From Euzebya rosea (GTDB lineage: Bacteria; Actinomycetota; Nitriliruptoria; Euzebyales; Euzebyaceae): DNA of 64,000 nucleotides. How positions within the stretch are numbered: position 1 is the first letter of the stretch; every line of letters begins with the position of its first letter. The notes under the pieces were generated by a model that did not search any database, had not been told where the DNA came from, and saw only the letters and a program-made list of their open reading frames with translations. The stretch spans positions 124,001 through 188,000 of the forward strand of contig NZ_PGDQ01000012.1 in NCBI RefSeq assembly GCF_003073135.1, in the 5' to 3' direction. A program made the position numbers and the translations under genes. Below are positions 41,142 to 49,157 of this stretch, piece after piece.

Positions 41142-42025
41142 CGTGCGGTCCTTCCCAGCAGGCCCTGCGGTCGGACCAGCAGCACCAGCGCGAGCAGGGC
41201 CACGACGGCGATGTCGCCCACGCCGGTGGCGACGTAGAAGTTGCCCATCTGCTGGACCAGGGCGACGACGACGGCCGCGATGGCGGTTCCGGTGATCGAG
41301 CCGAGGCCGCCGATGACGACGACGATGAAGGCGAAGATCAGCTGGGTGGTGCCAAGTCCCGGGGTGATGCCGTTGAAGTAGACGGCCCCGAGGGTCCCGC
41401 CGACGGCGGCGAGCATCCCGCCGATGCCGAAGACCAGGGTGAAGGACCGGCCGACGTCGATGCCGAGGGCCTGGACCATCTGTCGGTTCTCGACCCCGGC
41501 CCGGATGATCAGGCCGTGCCTGGTCCGGTTGAGGAAGGTCAGCAGGCCGACGAGGACGACGACGGCGACCGCGAAGATCAGCATGCGGCTGTTGGGGATG
41601 CGGGCGCCGAGGACGGTCGTGGTGTCGGCGAACCACTCGGGTTGTGCCAGGGACCGGGGGTCGTAGCTGTACAGGCCGCCGAGGAGGGCGACGCCGGCGA
41701 AGCCGAGCCCGAGGGTGACGAGGATCTGTACGAGGTGGTCGCCGTAGTTGCGGGCGATCAGGAGCCGCTCGACGACCACCCCGACGAGGTAGCCCACCGC
41801 GGCGGCGATGACGAGGGCGAGGAGGAACCGGAGCCCGACGGGTTCGATGACGTCGAGGGCGTCCATGGCGGTCCACGCGGCGTACCCGCCGAGGGCGAAG
41901 AAGGCCCCGTGGGCCAGGTTGAGGACGTCCATCAGCCCGAAGATCAGGCTGAGGCCGGCGGCGAGGAGGAAGTAGAGGCCGGCGAGGCCGAGGCCGGTGG
42001 CGACGAGGAGGACGAAGGTGCTCAC
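41138..42025 (-). CDS. Branched-chain amino acid-type ABC permease LivH
   Basis: A 295-residue permease. The start GLAGLYFLLAAGLSLIFGLMDVLNLAHGAFFALGGY is the hallmark of LivH, and RHGLIIRAGVENRQMVQALGIDVGR is the coupling loop for the ATPases. It starts with GTG overlapping the LivF stop codon and ends overlapping the LivM start, both four bases. It has about eight helices and partners LivM in the membrane. Confidence 0.93.
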   Translation of the reverse strand: MSTFVLLVATGLGLAGLYFLLAAGLSLIFGLMDVLNLAHGAFFALGGYAAWTAMDALDVIEPVGLRFLLALVIAAAVGYLVGVVVERLLIARNYGDHLVQILVTLGLGFAGVALLGGLYSYDPRSLAQPEWFADTTTVLGARIPNSRMLIFAVAVVVLVGLLTFLNRTRHGLIIRAGVENRQMVQALGIDVGRSFTLVFGIGGMLAAVGGTLGAVYFNGITPGLGTTQLIFAFIVVVIGGLGSITGTAIAAVVVALVQQMGNFYVATGVGDIAVVALLALVLLVRPQGLLGRTAR

Positions 42026-42774
42026 GCGCCGCTCACCCCCAGGTAGCGCTGCGTCAGCGCCTCGTCGGCGAACAGGTCGGCCATCCCCCCGTCGTGCACG
42101 ACCGTCCCGTGGTCCAGCACGACGACGTCGCTGGCCAGCCGGTGGGCAACCCGCAGGTTCTGCTCGACCAGCAGGATCGTGGTCTCGGCGGCGGCGCGCT
42201 CGAGCGCCTCGACGACGTCGATCACGACGGCGGGGGCCAGCCCCTTGGAGGGTTCGTCCACCAGCAGGAGCCGGTTGGGGTTCAGCAGCGCCCGCGCGAT
42301 GGCGAGCATCTGCTGCTGGCCACCCGACAGCGTGCCGGCCGCCTGCGCGCGGCGGTCGTGCAGGATCGGGAACACGTCGTGGACCAGGTCCATGCGGCCG
42401 GTGGCCTCTGGGGTGCGCGCGGCCAGCTTGAGGTTCTCCGCGACCGTCAGCTCGCTGAAGACCTCGCGGTCCTCCGGCACGTAGCCGATGCCGCTGGCGA
42501 CGATGCGGTGGGTCGGCATGCCGAGCAGCTGCTCGCCGTCGACGGTGACCGAGCCGGTGCCGGGCAGCAGCCCGAGGATCGCCAGCAGGGTGGTGGTCTT
42601 GCCGGCGCCGTTGCGGCCCAGCAGGGCGGTGACCCGGTTGGCGGCGACGGTGAAGGACAGGCCGTGCAGGACGTGGGCCTCGCCGCGGTGCACGTGCAGG
42701 TCGTCGACCTGCAGGGCCGGCCGTGTGGCGTTGTCGCTGCGAGGTGCGACCGCGGGGGTGGGGGTGGGCGTCAC
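42022..42774 (-). CDS. Branched-chain amino acid-type ABC ATPase LivF
   Basis: A 250-residue ATPase. Walker A is GRNGAGKTT (about 53-61), signature LSGGQQQ, Walker B LLLVDEPSKGLAP, and the switch His is replaced by the VEQN motif that is usual for LivF-type proteins. A 15-residue low-complexity N-terminus precedes the fold. It starts with GTG inside the LivG stop codon. With LivG it forms the heterodimeric motor of the importer. Confidence 0.93.
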   Translation of the reverse strand: MTPTPTPAVAPRSDNATRPALQVDDLHVHRGEAHVLHGLSFTVAANRVTALLGRNGAGKTTTLLAILGLLPGTGSVTVDGEQLLGMPTHRIVASGIGYVPEDREVFSELTVAENLKLAARTPEATGRMDLVHDVFPILHDRRAQAAGTLSGGQQQMLAIARALLNPNRLLLVDEPSKGLAPAVVIDVVEALERAAAETTILLVEQNLRVAHRLASDVVVLDHGTVVHDGGMADLFADEALTQRYLGVSGA

Positions 42775-43562
42775 AGCTCGGCCCCCAGGTAGGCGTCACG
42801 GACCCGTTCGTCGGCGACGACCACGTCCGGGACGTCGCAGGCGAGCAGCTCGCCGCGGTGGACGACGGCGATGCGGTCGCTGACATCCAGGACGATCTCC
42901 ATGCGGTGCTCGACCATGACGACGGTCCGCCCGCGGCCGTGCACGTCGCGGACGACGTCGACCAACGGGCCGACCTCCTCCGCCGACACACCCGCGGTGG
43001 GTTCGTCCAGCAGGAGCACCTTCGGTTCGGTGCACAGCACGATCGCGATCTCCAGCTTCCTCTTGTCGCCGTGGGGCAGGTCGGTGACCGGTTGGTCGGC
43101 CCGATCGGCGAGCCCCACCTCGGTGATGCGGTCCATGGCCGTCGTGGTGGCCAGGTCGTTGCGCTTCGGTCGGCGGACGAGGTCGAGGCTGCCGCCGAGC
43201 GCCGCCTGCGAGGCGAGCCGGGCGTTCTCCAGCACCGTCAGCCCCGGGAAGAGGCTGGAGGTCTGGAAGGTCCGCCCGATGCCGCGCCGCGTTCGGTCGG
43301 CCGGACGCAGCGTCGTGATGTCCTCGCCGCTCGTGAAGATCCGGCCGTCCGACGCCGAGTGCACGCCGGACAGCAGGTTGATCAGGCTGGACTTCCCGGC
43401 CCCGTTGGGTCCGATGACGGACAGGAACTCGCCGTCGTGGATGTCCAGGTCGATCCCACGGATGATCTCGAACCCGCCGACCCGCCAACGAAGGCCCTCG
43501 GTGGAGAGGACCGCCGTCGGCTGGGCCGGCCCGGCCCGGTCCGACACGGACTCGACGGTCAT
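42771..43562 (-). CDS. Branched-chain amino acid-type ABC ATPase LivG
   Basis: A 263-residue ATPase. Walker A is GPNGAGKSS (51-59), a RGIGRTFQTSSLFPGLTV stretch forms the Q-loop, and Walker B VLLLDEPTAGVSAEE is typical. The signature is divergent, LPHGDKRKLE instead of LSGG/LSYG, a form seen in some members of this family. The switch segment is VMVEHRME. It begins inside the end of the binding-protein gene (ATGA). The relaxed signature may alter ATPase symmetry with LivF. Confidence 0.92.
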   Translation of the reverse strand: MTVESVSDRAGPAQPTAVLSTEGLRWRVGGFEIIRGIDLDIHDGEFLSVIGPNGAGKSSLINLLSGVHSASDGRIFTSGEDITTLRPADRTRRGIGRTFQTSSLFPGLTVLENARLASQAALGGSLDLVRRPKRNDLATTTAMDRITEVGLADRADQPVTDLPHGDKRKLEIAIVLCTEPKVLLLDEPTAGVSAEEVGPLVDVVRDVHGRGRTVVMVEHRMEIVLDVSDRIAVVHRGELLACDVPDVVVADERVRDAYLGAEL

Positions 43563-44866
43563 CCGGCCTCGGGCGGCGCAACCGCCTCGGGCTCGAGGGT
43601 GTCCAGCAGGGTCGCGGCGTCGCCCTCGAGGCTGGCCGTGAACATGGGCTGCAGCATCGCGTGGTCGCTGGCCCGGATCGTCTGGGTGCCCTTGGGTGCC
43701 TCGAACTCCCAGCCCTCGAGCGCCGCGATCATGCTGGCGGTGTCGTCGGGGGACCCCTCGGTCAGGGCCTGCACGATCATCTGCGCGGCCACGAACCCGT
43801 CGGGGGTGAACAGGTCGGCGTCGGGCACGGCCTCGACCAGTGCAGCGTTGGCCTCGGTGTCGGGCGCCTCGGCGAAGTAGTGGGACAGGAACTCGACCCC
43901 GGCGGCGTACACCGGCCAGACGGCGCGGTCGGCCAGGCCGGTGGCGACGGTGACGGCCTCGGGCACGCCCTGCTGCTCGAGCGCCTGCCACATGGCGGGG
44001 GCGGTGTCGCCGGCCCAGGCCACGAAGAGCAGGTCGGGGGCGGCGTCGATCACCTGCTGGGCGAACGGCGTGAACTCGCTGGTGTTCAGCGGGACGAGCA
44101 GCGAGTCGACGCTGCCGACGGTGTCGCCGAGGACGGCCTCGACCGCCGCGACGTTGCCGGCACCGAACTCCGAGTCCTGGGCGAACACGAGGACGCTTCC
44201 GCCGTCGACGTCGTCGAGCAGGCTGGCTGCGGTGGCGACGTCCTGGTAGCTCTGCCGGCCGGACCGGAAGGTGTGGCCGTTGAGGCCCGTGATGGCGTCG
44301 GACGCCGCCGGACCGGAGATGTAGAGGACGTCGTTCTCCTCCGCGAACGGGCCCAGCTGGGTGGCCACGCCGGAGGAGACGGTGCCGGCCAGGATAGTGA
44401 CGCCCTGCCCGACCAGGTCGGTGGCTGCGGTGATCGCCTGCTCGGCGTCGCCGCCGTCGTCGACGATCTCCAGCTCGATCGGGCGGCCGTTGACCGCGCG
44501 GGTGCCGTCGGTGGCGTAGTCCATGCCGGCCTCGAGGCCCGCCAGGTACTGCTCGCCGAAGCCGCCGAGCAACCCGCTGGTGGAGGTCACGATGCCGACC
44601 ACGATGGGCTCGCCGTCAGCTGCTGGTTCGTCGGCCGGCTCCTCCTCGGTCGCCTCGTCGGCGTCGGCGTCGTCGGTGGCCTCTTCGGTCGCGTCGTCGG
44701 CGGGTTCGTCGGCGGCGTCGTCCGTCGCGTCGTCCGCAGCGGTGTCGTCGGCGGCGGTGTCATCGCCGGCGCTGTCGTCGGCCGTGGTGTCGTCGGTCCC
44801 GCTGCACGCGACGGCGAACAGCAGGAGGAAGGCAGCAAGAAGGGAGAGCAGGCTCGAGCGTCTCAT
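43559..44866 (-). CDS. Branched-chain amino acid-type ABC substrate-binding lipoprotein
   Basis: Receptor of the importer, 435 residues. The signal peptide ends in lipobox FAVAC with Cys21, followed by an unusually long acidic linker of about 60 residues made of DDTA/DDAA/EEAT repeats. The periplasmic-binding type I domain runs from about residue 85 (IVVGIVTSTSGLLGGFGEQYLAGLEAGMDYA) and includes GPAASDAITGLNGHTFRSGRQSYQD. ATG is preceded by AGGAG. It is the first gene of the seven-gene operon and has a promoter directly upstream. The ligand is unknown; the hydrolase and TetR in the operon argue for a catabolic substrate and not only leucine. Confidence 0.92.
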   Translation of the reverse strand: MRRSSLLSLLAAFLLLFAVACSGTDDTTADDSAGDDTAADDTAADDATDDAADEPADDATEEATDDADADEATEEEPADEPAADGEPIVVGIVTSTSGLLGGFGEQYLAGLEAGMDYATDGTRAVNGRPIELEIVDDGGDAEQAITAATDLVGQGVTILAGTVSSGVATQLGPFAEENDVLYISGPAASDAITGLNGHTFRSGRQSYQDVATAASLLDDVDGGSVLVFAQDSEFGAGNVAAVEAVLGDTVGSVDSLLVPLNTSEFTPFAQQVIDAAPDLLFVAWAGDTAPAMWQALEQQGVPEAVTVATGLADRAVWPVYAAGVEFLSHYFAEAPDTEANAALVEAVPDADLFTPDGFVAAQMIVQALTEGSPDDTASMIAALEGWEFEAPKGTQTIRASDHAMLQPMFTASLEGDAATLLDTLEPEAVAPPEAG

Positions 44867-44913
44867 GGGGGCTCCTGGGGTGGTGATCGGGGGTGGACGC
44901 AACTCGTGGCGGG

Positions 44914-44944
44914 ACACTAACATGAGAGGTGATTCATCTGTCAA
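44914..44944 (-). promoter_or_regulatory. Promoter of the branched-chain-type transporter operon
   Basis: On the minus strand, TTGACA (44944-44939) is followed after 18-19 bases by TTAGTG/TAGTGT (-10 near 44920-44914), 48 bases before the binding-protein ATG. The spacer contains TGAATCA and TCATG elements that could bind the operon's TetR protein. Confidence 0.55.
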
Positions 44945-44956
44945 GTAGGAGCCTCG

Positions 44957-47404
44957 ATGAGCCGGTTCGCAGTCCTCGTTCTTGCCCTCGTGCTGCTCGG
45001 TGCCGCACAGGAGCCCCCCGGTGCACCGCCGTCCGGGGGCGTGGAGGGTGTGGCGGTCGACGACGCCGTCGACCGCTTGCTGGCACTCCCCTACACCCCG
45101 CTGTACCAGCCACAGGGCACCGACTCGGCCTTCGGTGACGACGGCTACCCGTCGGCCTTCCCGGCCACCGACACCGCCGGTGGCGAGGGCTGCTGTGTCG
45201 GACCGGTGCCGGACCAGCCACCGCTGGCCGACCTGGCCCCACCCTTCGCGGACTTCCCCGCGACGTTCGACCGGATCCAGCTGACCTCGGCCGACGGCAC
45301 GCCGCTGCACGCGATGATCTCGATCGTGCCGGGCGCCCCCGGGATCGTGGTTGCGCAGGGGTTCAACACCAACGGCAAGCACTCGATCGTGCGCTACGCC
45401 GCGTTCCTGCGCGCCAACGGCTACAGCGTCATCGCCCCCGATCACCGTGACATGGGCCGCGAGTGGGTGCGAGGCGGATCGTGGCATCCCTCGGGGGAAC
45501 GGCGCGGCCAGACGATCGGCTGGAAGGAGGGACAGGACTTCCTGGCGGCTGCGCAGGAGCTGCACGACCGGGGCGTCCCGGCGATCGGCATGCTCGGCTT
45601 CTCCGAGGGCGCCCAGAACACGCTGCTGGCCCTGGCGGAGGACCATCACGGCGTCATCGACGCCGTGATGACGTTCTCGGGCCCGGCCGACCAGGCAACC
45701 CAGGGAACCCGCAACGACGTGGCCACGGCGGCCCTGCTGACCACGGTCGTCAACAACCCGGACCTGTGCGGCTACCTCCAGGGGGTCGGTGCCCGCGAGG
45801 AGTTCAGCGCGTCCCCCAACCACATCCTGCGCCACGGGTCCGCCGTCGACGCCGTCGACGGGATCATCGGCGGTGCCCCGGTCGACCGGGTGCCGGGCGT
45901 GCACTTCTACGCCGCCGACGACACGCTCGTGCAGGACTACCACGCGACGCTGCTGGCCTCCCGTACCAACGAGCTCCAGCACCACCGCACCGTGCTGGTC
46001 CGAGCCGGCAACCACGCCTACTTCTACGACCGCTGGTGGACCCAGGCCGCGGCGCTGGAGTGGTTCGGGACGTGGCTGGATCCCGACGGGATGACCACCG
46101 CGCAACCGACGGTCGCCCAGTCAGCGGGCGGCGCCCCGATGGCCGACCAGGTGACCGACCTGTCGACGGTCAGCCGGGCCGACGGAGACGCCGAGCGCAG
46201 TCCCGTGGATGCGTGTCCAGCCGCGGACGATCCGGTGGGGCCGACCGCGCTGGCGCAGGCGGTCGTGACCGACGAGGGGGCGGTCACGGTCGACCTGCGC
46301 CGGTCGTGGGCCGGCTGGGACGACCACCGGCTGGTGGGCTGGTCGGTCGACTGGACCGACGGCACCACCGACGAGGGCGATGACATCGCCGACGGGCTGG
46401 TCACCCACACCTTCGCCGAGCCCGGTCCACGGACGATCGTGGTGTCGGTGACCGACGACACCGGCGCCACCGACCGTGCCCACGTGGCCGTCGACGTGCC
46501 CGGCCGTGTCGAACGGCTCGCCGGCCCGGGACGGGTCGCAACCGCGCTGGCGGTGTCGCGGGCGACGTTCGAGGCAGCCGACCGGGTGGTCGTGGCGTCG
46601 GCCGACGGGTTCGCCGACGCCCTTGCCGCGGCACCGCTGGCGTTCCAGCTGGGCAGCCCGATCCTGCTCGTCGGCGACACGCTGGAACCGGCGGTCGTCG
46701 CCGAGCTGATCCGCCTGCGTGCGCTGGAGGTGCAGCTTGTCGGGGGCACGGCGGCGATCGGCGAGGACGTCGAGGCCGCCCTCGTGGCGGCCGGCTTCAC
46801 GGTGCGACGGACCGGCGGCCCCGACCGGTACGCGACCGCCGCGCTGCTGGCGGCGGAGGTGGGCGGCGCCGCCGGCGGCGTCCTCGTCGTGGACGGCACG
46901 TCGTTCCCCGACGCGGTCGCCGCGTCGGGGCTCGCGGCCCGCGGCGGCATGCCGCTGCTGCTGGTCGAGGGGGGCCCGACGGGGTCGGTGCCGACGGCGA
47001 CGGCGACGGCCCTGCAGCTGCTGGACCCGGCGACCGTCACCGTCGTCGGCGGCGAAGCCGTGGTGCCCGCCGACGTCGCGGAGGCCGTCGGCGCGACCGC
47101 CCGGCTGGCCGGGGCGGACCGCTACACCACCTCGATCGCCGTGGCCGACGCGAGCCTGGCGCTGGGCCTGCGGCCGACACGGACGTGGCTGGCCACCGGC
47201 ACCGACTTCCCGGACGCGCTGGCCGTCGGTGTCGCGTCGGCCCGGTCGGGCGACGTGATGCTGCTGGTCGACGGCGCCACACCGGCGGATGACGTGAGCG
47301 ACGTCGCGGCGTGGCTGGCCGACCACGGCGTGGTGCGCCTGACCGTCGCGGGCGGCGAGGACGCAGTCGTGCCGTCGTCGGTCGACGGGATCCTTCCCGG
47401 GTGA
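44957..47404 (+). CDS. Secreted alpha/beta hydrolase with PKD-like domain and three cell-wall-binding repeats
   Basis: An 815-residue exported protein. A short signal peptide (RFAVLVLALVLLGAAQ) is followed by a hydrolase domain to about residue 380: oxyanion region IVVAQGFNTNGKHS, nucleophile Ser216 in GFSEGAQN, and His in RAGNHAYFYDRWW. A PKD-like beta domain covers about 420-515 (SWAGWDDHRLVGWSVDWTDGTT). The last 300 residues hold cell-wall-binding repeat 2 units (RVATALAVSR, DRYATAALLA, DRYTTSIAVAD). AGGAG is five bases before the ATG. It is divergent from the transporter operon, start to start 90 bases. It is probably a surface esterase or lipase that may supply the imported substrate. 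Confidence 0.87.
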   Translation: MSRFAVLVLALVLLGAAQEPPGAPPSGGVEGVAVDDAVDRLLALPYTPLYQPQGTDSAFGDDGYPSAFPATDTAGGEGCCVGPVPDQPPLADLAPPFADFPATFDRIQLTSADGTPLHAMISIVPGAPGIVVAQGFNTNGKHSIVRYAAFLRANGYSVIAPDHRDMGREWVRGGSWHPSGERRGQTIGWKEGQDFLAAAQELHDRGVPAIGMLGFSEGAQNTLLALAEDHHGVIDAVMTFSGPADQATQGTRNDVATAALLTTVVNNPDLCGYLQGVGAREEFSASPNHILRHGSAVDAVDGIIGGAPVDRVPGVHFYAADDTLVQDYHATLLASRTNELQHHRTVLVRAGNHAYFYDRWWTQAAALEWFGTWLDPDGMTTAQPTVAQSAGGAPMADQVTDLSTVSRADGDAERSPVDACPAADDPVGPTALAQAVVTDEGAVTVDLRRSWAGWDDHRLVGWSVDWTDGTTDEGDDIADGLVTHTFAEPGPRTIVVSVTDDTGATDRAHVAVDVPGRVERLAGPGRVATALAVSRATFEAADRVVVASADGFADALAAAPLAFQLGSPILLVGDTLEPAVVAELIRLRALEVQLVGGTAAIGEDVEAALVAAGFTVRRTGGPDRYATAALLAAEVGGAAGGVLVVDGTSFPDAVAASGLAARGGMPLLLVEGGPTGSVPTATATALQLLDPATVTVVGGEAVVPADVAEAVGATARLAGADRYTTSIAVADASLALGLRPTRTWLATGTDFPDALAVGVASARSGDVMLLVDGATPADDVSDVAAWLADHGVVRLTVAGGEDAVVPSSVDGILPG

Positions 47405-47475
47405 CCCCCTGCGGATGGACGGGGTGGGCTCCCCGGCAGGAGTGATGTCGTCCGTACACTCAGTACTCCTGCTCG

Positions 47476-47498
47476 CGCGCCGATCGAGTGAAGGCGCG
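47476..47498 (+). other. Hairpin in the leader of the SulP gene
   Basis: CGCGCC and GGCGCG form a six-pair stem with an 11-base loop, about 95 bases before the SulP start, downstream of a TACACT that could be a -10 box. No known riboswitch pattern is recognised in this 188-base gap. Confidence 0.3.
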
Positions 47499-47592
47499 TA
47501 GCCGTCTACTCCAGTTCACGCATCGCCGTCGTCAACGACGACACGGCTGGCCGAGGTGCGCACACCACACCCGCCACCGAAGGCTTTTCGCT

Positions 47593-49128
47593 GTGACCTC
47601 CCTCCCCTCCATCTCCCCTGCGCGCGTGCGCCGGTCCGTCGTCGCGGAGCTCCGCGACGCGATCCGCACCAACCCGCGGGCCGACCTGCTCTCGGGGCTG
47701 GTCGTCGCGCTGGCCCTGATCCCCGAGGCCATCTCGTTCTCGATCATCGCCGGTGTCGACCCGAAGGTGGGCCTGTACGCCTCCTTCTCCATCGCGATCG
47801 TCATCGCCATGACGGGCGGCCGACGCGGCATGATCTCCGCCGCCACGGGCGCCATGGCCCTGGTCGTCGTCCCGCTCGTCGCCGAGCACGGCGTGGGATA
47901 CCTGTTCGCCGCCACCGTGCTGGCCGGGGTGCTGCAGATCGGCCTCGGCGTCCTCGGGGTCGGCTCGCTGATGCGGTTCATCCCGCGCACGGTGATGACC
48001 GGGTTCGTCAACGCCCTGGCCATCCTCATCTTCATGGCGCAGATCCCCCACATCCTGCTGACCGACGAGGCCGACGCGGCGTCGATGCTGCCGATGAACC
48101 TGGCGTTCATCGCCGCTGGCCTCGTCATCATCTACGGGCTGCCGCGCATCACGAAGGCCGTGCCCGCGCCGCTGGTCGCCATCGTCGCCCTGTCCGGCCT
48201 GGCCATCGGTGCCGGCATCGACCTGCCGACCGTCGGCGACATGGGTGCGCTGCCCGACACGCTGCCGGGCCTGTCGCTGCCCGACGTGCCGTTCACGCTG
48301 GCGACCCTCCAGATCATCCTCCCGTTCTCCATCACCCTGGCGCTGGTCGGCCTGCTCGAGTCGTTGCTGACCGCCCAGCTGCTGGACGACATGACCGACA
48401 CCAACTCCAACAAGAACATGGAGTCACGCGGGCAGGGCATCGCCAACGTCATCACCGGCTTCCTCGGTGGCATGGCCGGCTGCGCCATGATCGGCCAGTC
48501 GATGATCAACCACCGCTCCGGCGGTCGGACGCGCCTGTCGACGCTGGCCTCCGGTGTCTTCCTGCTGATCCTCATCCTGGTCCTCGGCGACCTCGTCGCC
48601 GCCATCCCCATGGCCGCCCTGGTCGCCGTGATGATCATGGTGTCGGTCGGCACGTTCGACTGGAAGAGCATCACGCCGCGCGCGCTCGAGCACATGCCGC
48701 GGGCCGAGACCGCCGTCATGGTCGTGACCGTCGGCATCGTGGTGCTGACCCACAACCTGGCCTACGGCGTCGGCGCCGGCGTCGTGCTGTCCGCGGTGTT
48801 CTTCGTCCGCAAGGTCGTGCACGTCGTCAACGTCACCAGCGTCGTCGACCCCGACGGCCACGAGCGGCTGTACGCCGTCAGCGGCGAGCTGTTCTTCGCC
48901 TCGACCAACGAGCTCATCCACGCCTTCGACTACGACGCCGTCCAGGTCAAGCAGGTCGAGATCGACCTGTCGGAGGCCCGGGTGTGGGACACCTCCGCCG
49001 TGGTCGCCCTGGACACCGTCGTGGCCAAGTTCGCCGAGCGCGGCATCCTCGCCGAGGTCGTCGGCCTGAACGAACACGCCGAGCGGCTGCACGCCCGCAC
49101 CACCGACGTGGTCTCCGCCGGCCACTGA
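47593..49128 (+). CDS. SulP-family anion transporter with STAS domain
   Basis: A 511-residue membrane transporter. The opening ADLLSGLVVALALIPEAISFSIIAGVDPKVGLYASF is the SulP signature, followed by about ten more helices, a loop MTDTNSNKNMESRGQGIANVITGFLGGMAGCAMIGQSMIN typical of the family, and a C-terminal STAS domain (about 415-505, LYAVSGELFFAS, then DLSEARVWDTSAVVALD). Bacterial SulP proteins carry bicarbonate, sulfate, dicarboxylates or molybdate; nothing here fixes the ion. GTG is chosen as the start. No carbonic anhydrase is fused. Confidence 0.92.
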   Translation: MTSLPSISPARVRRSVVAELRDAIRTNPRADLLSGLVVALALIPEAISFSIIAGVDPKVGLYASFSIAIVIAMTGGRRGMISAATGAMALVVVPLVAEHGVGYLFAATVLAGVLQIGLGVLGVGSLMRFIPRTVMTGFVNALAILIFMAQIPHILLTDEADAASMLPMNLAFIAAGLVIIYGLPRITKAVPAPLVAIVALSGLAIGAGIDLPTVGDMGALPDTLPGLSLPDVPFTLATLQIILPFSITLALVGLLESLLTAQLLDDMTDTNSNKNMESRGQGIANVITGFLGGMAGCAMIGQSMINHRSGGRTRLSTLASGVFLLILILVLGDLVAAIPMAALVAVMIMVSVGTFDWKSITPRALEHMPRAETAVMVVTVGIVVLTHNLAYGVGAGVVLSAVFFVRKVVHVVNVTSVVDPDGHERLYAVSGELFFASTNELIHAFDYDAVQVKQVEIDLSEARVWDTSAVVALDTVVAKFAERGILAEVVGLNEHAERLHARTTDVVSAGH

Positions 49129-49137
49129 CCGACGGGC

Positions 49138-49157
49138 GCCCCCTCAGCCGAGGGGGC
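49138..49157. terminator. Bidirectional hairpin between SulP and FAD/Rieske genes
   Basis: GCCCCCTC-AGCC-GAGGGGGC forms a perfect eight-pair stem with a four-base loop. It overlaps the stop codon of the FAD/Rieske gene and can end both convergent transcripts. Confidence 0.6.

Noticed and set aside
46106-47326. Antisense frame over the cell-wall-binding region of the surface hydrolase
   Set aside because: Repeats on the coding strand explain the open reading; the antisense protein has only Arg/Gly/His-rich shadow sequence.
47405-47592. Riboswitch in the SulP leader
   Set aside because: Only one short hairpin was found and no known riboswitch core could be matched by eye.
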